The notes under the pieces: generated by a model
The model's database searches: none
What the model saw: only the letters and a program-made list of their open reading frames with translations
What the model was told of the DNA's origin: nothing
Part shown: positions 22,089 to 27,242 of the stretch, in pieces
Position numbering within the stretch: position 1 is the stretch's first letter
Layout: each line of letters begins with the position of its first letter
Source: JANPJV01 sp031425695
GTDB lineage: Bacteria > Pseudomonadota > Gammaproteobacteria > Xanthomonadales > SZUA-5
DNA: 27,242 nt
Direction of reading: 5' to 3'
Assembly: GCA_031425695.1 (NCBI GenBank)
Contig: JANPJV010000183.1
Location: forward strand, 1 to 27,242
Translations under genes and position numbers: made by a program

Positions 22089-22778
22089 ATGCCGGAGCTC
22101 TCTACCGAGCCGCCGGTGCTGCCGCCGAGCGTGTTGATCGAGCTCGAGCGGTCCGGGCCGATTGCGGCAATCGTCGAGTTGCGGCGGCTCGAGCCCGAGC
22201 TTGGGCTGGCCGCGGCCAAAGCGCGGCTGGATGCGTACCGGGCGAAGCCGCAGGTGGAGCTCCCGGAAGCGGTACTGGATTCACTGCGCAGCGGCGAGCG
22301 CCTGCGGGCGGTGCGCCTGCTGGGCGAACTCTCCGGCCTCGGTCTGATCGATGCCGTCGAAGCCATCGACGCGCGCATGCATTCGGACCTGGATTTGCGC
22401 GAAACGTATTTCGCGGCTTGTGGGCTCGATACCGTGGTGCGCGTCAGCTTCCAGGACGGCCTTTCATTTCCGTCGGGCGTCATTGCACCAGCGGCGTACC
22501 GATGCGTCGTGTTCTGTCGCGTGCCGGCAGACTGGGTGCCAACTGGCACATTCGACAAGGACGTGTTCGAGGCAGTGTTCGAGATGCTATACGGCGACCG
22601 CTGGCGGCATGGCAATGTCGACGGCTCTCGCTACGTCGTGCGCGACATCCGGTCGGAGCAGCTTGCCGCAGGGAAACGCGACTGGCTGGCAGCCATCGAC
22701 AGCCCGACGCAGCGCCATTGGTACGCGCACGCGATGGCCGATGGCGGCTTCGGCAAGGTCGAGGGCGCCAAGTTCTGA
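22089..22778 (+). CDS. Protein with two L7/L12-like helical segments, 229 aa
   Basis: A soluble protein. Near residues 16-50 (LIELERSGPIAAIVELRRLE) and 62-97 (VLDSLRSGERLRAVRLLGEL, then SGLGLIDAVEAID) it has two copies of a helix pattern resembling the C-terminal domain of ribosomal protein L7/L12 (GRKIEAIKLYRELTGLGLKEAK). The C-terminal half (about 110-229) is unrelated and unrecognised, with DWVPTGTFDKDVFEAVFEML and SPTQRHWYAHAMADGGFGKV. The ATG at 22089 is used; a GTG at 22074 overlaps the preceding gene. Ribosome-binding sites are poor for both, suggesting coupling to the upstream small membrane protein. Confidence 0.7.
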   Translation: MPELSTEPPVLPPSVLIELERSGPIAAIVELRRLEPELGLAAAKARLDAYRAKPQVELPEAVLDSLRSGERLRAVRLLGELSGLGLIDAVEAIDARMHSDLDLRETYFAACGLDTVVRVSFQDGLSFPSGVIAPAAYRCVVFCRVPADWVPTGTFDKDVFEAVFEMLYGDRWRHGNVDGSRYVVRDIRSEQLAAGKRDWLAAIDSPTQRHWYAHAMADGGFGKVEGAKF

Positions 22779-22783
22779 AATGC

Positions 22784-22856
22784 GGTTTCGGTGGCGGATT
22801 GCGGTGTCGGAAGAGCGCCTTGGCCATTTCCGAAAACGACGACCGCAACTGAAACC
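22784..22856 (+). repeat. Long imperfect inverted repeat with GGTTTCGG words
   Basis: Left arm 22784-22812 (GGTTTCGGTGGCGG...) pairs with right arm 22828-22856 (...GCAACTGAAACC), about two thirds of positions matching over 29 bp. Similar GGTTTCGG/CCGAAACC words build the cleaner hairpin at 24411-24484. Confidence 0.6.
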
Positions 22857-22906
22857 TTTACTCGGGCCTGCCTATGCTCGAACGCTTTCGAATCATCGGG
22901 TTCCCC

Positions 22907-23752
22907 ATGCAGTCTCGATCGCTAGCTTTCCTGTTGATGACTGTCGCGAGTGGCGTGCAAGCCAGCGGAACTGAGAGCGCTGCTGTCGTCACCGAGCACA
23001 CGCGCGCGAGCCTGATCACCGACGCGCAGCAGGACGTCGTGGCGGGCGGCGAAATCACCGTCGGGCTGCAACTCGAGCACCAGCCGGGATGGCACAGCTA
23101 CTGGAAGAATCCGGGCGATTCCGGATTGCCGACCACAATGCGCTGGACGTTGCCAACGGGTGTCGTTGCGGGGCCGATCGCGTGGCCGACGCCGGCGCAG
23201 TTTCGCGACGGTCCGTTGTTGAACTTCGGCTACGGCGGCGCGGTGCTATTGCCGGTACGAATCACCATTCCTGCCGACTTCAAGGCGGACGTGCTCGAGA
23301 TCGGTGTGCGGGCGCGCTGGCTGGTCTGCGCCGAGATCTGCATTGCGGAAGCGGGCGAGTTTGCACTGCGATTGCCGGCTGGAAAGGCGGTCGCGCAGGA
23401 GCGTCTTCCCGCAACTAACGACGCGTTCGCACGGACGCAGGCGCGGTTTCCAATCGACCTCGGCGGCATCGTGCCGGCACGCGTCACCGGCACGCAGGTG
23501 GTGTTTTCAATGGCCCAGTTACCCGAGGCCTACCGCGGCAAGGACCTTGAGCTTTACCCGGAAACCGGCGGCGTGGTCGATCACAGTGAGCCGGTTTTGC
23601 AAGCATGGGCTGAACGAAGCTGGACGGCGCGCCTGCCGGTATCCCCGCAGCGAAGCGAAAGCCCCGAGTTTCTCGATATCGTAGTGAAGTTGCCTGGTGA
23701 GCCGAGTGGAAGCCGCATCCGGCTGCAGATCGAAGGCTGGTCGTCCCCATGA
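22907..23752 (+). CDS. Periplasmic DsbD/ScsB N-terminal-domain-like protein
   Basis: A 281-aa exported protein with signal MQSRSLAFLLMTVASGVQAS. It matches the N-terminal periplasmic domain of DsbD/ScsB-type reductases: LEHQPGWHSYWKNPGDSGLP near residues 62-81, WPTPAQFRDGPLLNFGYGG, and RWLVCAEICIAEAG with Cys141 and Cys145, the pair expected to pass electrons to substrates. Full-length relatives continue into an eight-helix membrane domain and a thioredoxin domain. Here the gene ends after the first domain, and a thioredoxin-fold lipoprotein follows 11 bp later. Start choice is uncertain: an ATG at 22874 is also possible; 22907 gives a normal signal peptide. Confidence 0.8.
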   Translation: MQSRSLAFLLMTVASGVQASGTESAAVVTEHTRASLITDAQQDVVAGGEITVGLQLEHQPGWHSYWKNPGDSGLPTTMRWTLPTGVVAGPIAWPTPAQFRDGPLLNFGYGGAVLLPVRITIPADFKADVLEIGVRARWLVCAEICIAEAGEFALRLPAGKAVAQERLPATNDAFARTQARFPIDLGGIVPARVTGTQVVFSMAQLPEAYRGKDLELYPETGGVVDHSEPVLQAWAERSWTARLPVSPQRSESPEFLDIVVKLPGEPSGSRIRLQIEGWSSP

Positions 23753-23763
23753 AAGGAGCTCCA

Positions 23764-24405
23764 ATGAATAAGAGTTTTGTGCTGACCGCCGCGATTCGTG
23801 GTGCGGCATTGTTGGCTGCAGTCACGGTCGCAGGTTGCGGCAGTGAAGAGGTCTCCGCCGCGCTGCCTTCCAAGGCGGTGGTCGGTGAACCGGCACCCGC
23901 ATTCACCGCGACCGATGCCAACGGCAAAGCCATCAGCCTGGCCGATTTCAAAGGCAAGCCGGTGGTGCTGGAATGGACCAACCCGGGATGCCCGTTCGTC
24001 CGCAAGCACTATGACAGTGGCAACATGCCCGCGACCCAGGCCAAGGCACTGGGCAAGGACGTCGCCTGGGTGACGATCCAGACGTCTGGCGACGCCGACG
24101 CGCTCAGTGATCTCACCAGCTGGCAGGGCGACAAGAAGTCGGCACCGACCACCAGCGTCATCGATGCCGACGGCAGTCTCGGACGCACCTATGGCGCCCG
24201 CACGACCCCGCACATGTACATCGTCGATGCGGCCGGCAAGCTGGTCTACGCCGGCGCCATCGACAGCGTTCCGAGCGCAGATGCGGACGATATCGAGGGC
24301 GCCACCAACTACGTCAACCAGGCTCTCGACGAGACGCTTACCGGCAAGCCCGTCAGCAAGGCAGTGACGGAGCCTTATGGATGCTCGGTGAAATACCCGG
24401 GGTGA
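23764..24405 (+). CDS. Redoxin/thioredoxin-fold lipoprotein
   Basis: A 213-aa lipoprotein (lipobox VAGC, Cys25) with an AhpC/TSA-like thioredoxin fold: VVGEPAPAFTATDANGKAIS, VVLEWTNPGCPFVRKHYDSG with Cys76 as the single active-site Cys (CPFV instead of CxxC), and RTTPHMYIVDAAGKLVYAGA with the cis-Pro. A second Cys207 in PYGCSVKY near the end may act as resolving or ligand residue. The WTNPGCPFVRKHY motif defines a family usually found with DsbD-like proteins. AAGGAG lies 6 bases before the ATG and inside the end of the upstream gene, so the two are translationally linked and may work as a redox pair in the periplasm. Confidence 0.85.
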   Translation: MNKSFVLTAAIRGAALLAAVTVAGCGSEEVSAALPSKAVVGEPAPAFTATDANGKAISLADFKGKPVVLEWTNPGCPFVRKHYDSGNMPATQAKALGKDVAWVTIQTSGDADALSDLTSWQGDKKSAPTTSVIDADGSLGRTYGARTTPHMYIVDAAGKLVYAGAIDSVPSADADDIEGATNYVNQALDETLTGKPVSKAVTEPYGCSVKYPG

Positions 24406-24410
24406 AGAGC

Positions 24411-24484
24411 GGTTGTCGGTTTCGGTTTTCGGTTTCGGAAAGATGCAACCCAGCTCTGCTTCACCGAAACCGAAACCGACAACC
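24411..24484 (+). repeat. Strong hairpin of hexamer-like GGTTTC repeats
   Basis: Left arm 24411-24432 (GGTTGTCGGTTTCGGTTTTC plus GG) and right arm 24464-24484 (CCGAAACCGAAACCGACAAC plus C) are perfect complements except for one extra T. It starts 5 bp after the redoxin stop and could terminate that transcript. Confidence 0.85.
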
Positions 24485-24562
24485 GAAGCCTAATATCCAG
24501 CTGTCGCATTCCCGCTCCCGATCGCCTAGGTTTAGCGATCGGCTTCCGGCAGGAGAGAGACG

Positions 24563-25837
24563 ATGCGAATTGCGCAGGATGCGAGGTTTGTCAGCCGGTT
24601 GACCAAGGACACGCTGGCACTGGTGCTGGCGGGTGGGCGGGGAACACGGCTCAATGCGTTGACGGATTGGCGCGCGAAGCCGGCAGTGCCGTTTGGCGGC
24701 AAGTTCCGCATCATCGATTTCCCGCTGTCGAACTGCATCAACTCCGGTATCCGCCGGATCGCGGTGCTGACCCAATATAAGTCGCACTCCCTGATTCGCC
24801 ACATCCAGATGGGCTGGGGTTTCCTGCGCGGCGAGTTTAACGAGTTCGTCGAGTTGTTTCCGGCGCAGCAGCGCGTCGACGAGACCTCCTGGTATGCGGG
24901 CACGGCAGACGCGGTCTTCCAGAACATCGATATCCTTCTCAGCCACGGTCCGCGCTACATCCTGGTGCTGGCGGGCGACCACATCTACAAGATGGATTAC
25001 GGCGCCATGCTCGCCGACCACGTCCACAAGGGCGCGGAGATGACGGTCGGCTGCATCGAGGTGCCGGTGGGCGAGGCGAGTGCCTTTGGCGTCATGCAGG
25101 TCGACGAGGACATGCGCATCGTCAAGTTTGCCGAGAAGCCGAGCGCGCCTGAACATATGCCAGGTCGGGAGGACACGGCGCTGGCGTCGATGGGCATCTA
25201 TGTATTCAACACCCAGTTCCTGATCGACCAGCTGGTGCGCGACGCCGCCGACAAATCGTCCAGCCATGATTTTGGCAAAGACATCATCCCGAGCACGATC
25301 AATCGCTACCCGGCCTACGCTTATTCCTTTCGCGATCTCGAGCACGGTGGCCAGTCGTACTGGCGCGACGTCGGCACCGTCGAGGCCTTCTGGAAGGCCA
25401 ACCTGGAACTGCTCGACGCCATGCCCGAACTCAATCTCTACGATGCCCAGTGGCCGATCTGGACGTATCAGGAACAACTGCCGCCGGCAAAGTTTGCCTC
25501 GCAGGAGGGCCGCGCCGGCTGTGCGCTCGATTCGATGGTTTCCGGCGGCTGCCTGGTCATCGGCGCAACCGTGCGCCGCTCGGTGCTGTTCTCCAACGTT
25601 CGGGTGGATTTCGATTCCAACATCGAGGAGTCGGTGCTGCTCCCGAACGTCACCGTCGGCAAAGGCTGCCACGTGCGCCGTGCGGTGCTCGACAAAGGTT
25701 GCCGCATCCCCGACGGCATGCAGATCGGCATCGACGCCGCCGAGGACGCGCGCCGATTCCACGTGATCGCGAATGGAGTTGTCCTGGTGACCCGCGACAT
25801 GCTCGGCCAGTCGCGCTACGTGCCGTTGACGAAGTGA
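24563..25837 (+). CDS. glgC: Glucose-1-phosphate adenylyltransferase
   Basis: A 424-aa enzyme making ADP-glucose for glycogen synthesis. Visible motifs: LVLAGGRGTRLNALTDWRAK (residues 20-39, nucleotide loop and activator-site Lys), PAVPFGGKFRIIDFPLSNCI, TQYKSHSLIRHI, WYAGTADAVFQN, VLAGDHIYKMDY (metal-binding Asp), SMGIYVFN, SSHDFGKDIIP, YWRDVGTVEAFWKAN, and a C-terminal left-handed beta-helix (SVLFSNVRVDFDSNIEESVL and onward). Length matches GlgC. AGGAG precedes the ATG. No other glg gene is in the window, so it is not in a local glycogen operon here. Confidence 0.96.
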   Translation: MRIAQDARFVSRLTKDTLALVLAGGRGTRLNALTDWRAKPAVPFGGKFRIIDFPLSNCINSGIRRIAVLTQYKSHSLIRHIQMGWGFLRGEFNEFVELFPAQQRVDETSWYAGTADAVFQNIDILLSHGPRYILVLAGDHIYKMDYGAMLADHVHKGAEMTVGCIEVPVGEASAFGVMQVDEDMRIVKFAEKPSAPEHMPGREDTALASMGIYVFNTQFLIDQLVRDAADKSSSHDFGKDIIPSTINRYPAYAYSFRDLEHGGQSYWRDVGTVEAFWKANLELLDAMPELNLYDAQWPIWTYQEQLPPAKFASQEGRAGCALDSMVSGGCLVIGATVRRSVLFSNVRVDFDSNIEESVLLPNVTVGKGCHVRRAVLDKGCRIPDGMQIGIDAAEDARRFHVIANGVVLVTRDMLGQSRYVPLTK

Positions 25838-25863
25838 GGTGACAGCGCCGGTGCTGATCGTTC

Positions 25864-25950
25864 GTAGGTCATGTTGACCGCGCCAGCGGTCTACTTGACG
25901 CTTCGGCTGGTCAACGTCAAGTAGACCGCTCTGCGGTCAACATGACCTAC
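25864..25950. repeat. Inverted REP pair, GTAGGTCAT family (near-perfect copy)
   Basis: Left arm 25864-25899 starts GTAGGTCATGTTGACCGCGC; right arm 25915-25950 is its near-exact inverse and ends GGTCAACATGACCTAC. Each arm carries its own GACCGC...GCGGTC palindrome. It lies between the convergent glgC and oxidase genes and could end both transcripts. Confidence 0.85.
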
Positions 25951-25961
25951 TTCAAGCCAGC

Positions 25962-27113
25962 TTAATGCACCTCGCGCTGTTGCCGCGTGGCCTTGCTGGA
26001 CAGGCTGAAGCGCGCTTCCTCGGGCACTTCGTTGCCCAAGCGCTGGACCAGGTACTCGCCCACCGCCGGCCCGTGCTTGAAGCCGTGGCCGGAGCCGCCG
26101 CCGACCAGCCAGACGTTCTCGTGTCGAGGATGGCGGTCGATCAGGAGGTCGCCGTTGGCGCTGTTTTCGTATTGGCAGACTTCGCTGCCGACGATCGGTG
26201 CGTCGCCGAGCGCGGGGAAGCGGCGGCGGAGAAATTCGCGAGCCGCGGCGATGCCGGCGGGCGAGGGGGTACGCTCGGCGCTGTCCGGGTCGATGGTTTC
26301 GCCGTGGCGGTCGCAGGCGAGCTTGAAGCCGCGTGATTCGAGATCGGGCAGTCCATACCACTCGCGGTCGAAGTCCATCCAGGTCGGCATGTGTGCGGGC
26401 GCGAAGCGCTCGTCGCCGGCCGGGCAGCCGACATAGAAGACTTCCTGGCGGGTCGGAAAGATGCGTGAGCCCAGCAAGTTCGGAAACAGCTTTCCGAGCC
26501 ACGGGCCGCAGGCATAGATAAAAAGATCGGCTTCGATGCGCTGGCCGTCTTCCGTGATCGCGACGGCCGGGTCAGCGTGCTCAGCGAACGGCATCACGCG
26601 GGCGCGGGCCAGCGTGGCACCGCGACGGCACGCGTCCTCGACCACCGCTTGCACTGCGCGTCGTGCGAGCAGTCCACCGCTCAGCGGCTCGAAGATCGCC
26701 CAGCCATCGTCGGGGACTTCGATCTGCGGGTAGCGCATCCGCAATGCGGCGGCGTCCAGGATTTGATGCTCGATGCCGGCTGCGGCGAGCGCCAGCACCG
26801 ACTGCTCGGCAGCGCCATTGCCGCTGCGTGCCATCCACAGTACGCCGGTCGGCGCGAACAGTTCCGGCCGACCGGAGTGCCTGAACAGCGAGATCCACTT
26901 GACCAGGGAGCGCTGGGCCATGTGCGTATAGATCGCATCCGCGCCGTAGGCCATGCGAATGACCCGGCTCTCCCCGCCCGAGCTCGCGCGGGTGCTGGCA
27001 GGGCCGTATTGATCAACCAGCAGCACACGCTTGCCTGCGGCAGCGAGGTGCCAGGCGATCCACGCACCAAACACGCCGGCGCCGATGACGGCGATCTGGT
27101 GCGACTGGGGCAT
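25962..27113 (-). CDS. Monomeric sarcosine oxidase-like FAD-dependent oxidoreductase
   Basis: A 383-aa enzyme of the DAO/SoxA family. The N-terminal FAD site is IAVIGAGVFGAWIAWHLAAA (residues 7-26, GxGxxG), followed by an acidic strand end (LLVDQ) and RASSGGESRVIRMAYG, the conserved SxGxxRxxR region. Cys313 in EVCQYENSANGDLLIDRHP is at the place of the covalent-flavin Cys of monomeric sarcosine oxidase, and GGGSGHGFKHGPAVGEY near the C-terminus matches the family. The substrate (sarcosine, N-methyltryptophan or another secondary amine) is not certain. AGGAG six bases before the ATG at 27113 decides the start; the frame is open to 27191. The 129 bp beyond to the window end show no gene. Confidence 0.88.
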   Translation of the reverse strand: MPQSHQIAVIGAGVFGAWIAWHLAAAGKRVLLVDQYGPASTRASSGGESRVIRMAYGADAIYTHMAQRSLVKWISLFRHSGRPELFAPTGVLWMARSGNGAAEQSVLALAAAGIEHQILDAAALRMRYPQIEVPDDGWAIFEPLSGGLLARRAVQAVVEDACRRGATLARARVMPFAEHADPAVAITEDGQRIEADLFIYACGPWLGKLFPNLLGSRIFPTRQEVFYVGCPAGDERFAPAHMPTWMDFDREWYGLPDLESRGFKLACDRHGETIDPDSAERTPSPAGIAAAREFLRRRFPALGDAPIVGSEVCQYENSANGDLLIDRHPRHENVWLVGGGSGHGFKHGPAVGEYLVQRLGNEVPEEARFSLSSKATRQQREVH

Positions 27114-27242
27114 TGGCGGCTCCTGGAGGGCGGCTATTGAGCCCACTTCAGGCAACACCGGTGTGGGGTTGGCGCTAGTGGCTGCGGTCAAAGGCTACAA
27201 ACTGATTTTGGTGATGCCTGACAGCATGTCCATCGAGCGTCG

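Noticed and set aside
24461..25762. 433-codon minus-strand frame opposite glgC
   Set aside because: Antisense shadow of a strongly conserved gene.

Overview
This is a GC-rich bacterial chromosome segment, most likely from a gammaproteobacterium of the Lysobacterales/Xanthomonadales. The placement is inferred from a CreB/CreC pair, secreted DUF885-type and M20-type hydrolases, a delta-60-repeat secreted protein, many REP-like palindromes, and 89-bp integron attC sites of the kind found in chromosomal integrons of xanthomonads. No rRNA, tRNA or CRISPR array was seen.

Region 1 (1-2938) is the distal end of a chromosomal integron cassette array. It opens with the start of an IS30-family transposase (minus strand, running off the window), whose terminal repeat cuts into the first cassette gene. 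Four nearly identical attC sites (438-526, 1097-1185, 1597-1685, 2510-2598) delimit the cassettes. These carry a truncated hypothetical gene, a reverse-oriented YefM-YoeB toxin-antitoxin module with its own promoter and operator, a cassette with no gene but about ten copies of a 29-bp repeat, a 259-aa unknown protein, and a last, apparently truncated gene with no recognisable attC after it. No integrase is in the window; from attC orientation it should lie to the left.

Region 2 (2972-9909) returns to housekeeping-like chromosome. It holds a DUF2231-like membrane protein, a PLP-dependent decarboxylase, a three-gene minus-strand operon linked by ATGA overlaps (67-aa protein, B12-binding radical SAM enzyme, short sugar transferase), and the creB-creC two-component system.

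Region 3 (10169-19484) has an APC-family permease, a small secreted protein, a DUF885 lipoprotein, a delta-60-repeat secreted protein, several short exported or hydrophilic unknown proteins, a DUF442-like phosphatase lipoprotein and a SAM-dependent methyltransferase.

Region 4 (19717-27113) has an M20-family hydrolase with altered metal ligands, small exported and membrane proteins, a protein with two L7/L12-like segments, a periplasmic DsbD-N-like protein next to a redoxin lipoprotein, glgC, and a monomeric sarcosine oxidase-like FAD enzyme.

Intergenic DNA is rich in repeats. There is a GC-rich tandem stem-loop family with different periods at three loci, at least three REP/BIME-like families, and inverted short-sequence repeats. 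The most unusual items are the gene-less repeat cassette, compensatory changes in an attC stem, the small-protein/B12-radical-SAM/sugar-transferase operon, and the GC-rich tandem repeat family.
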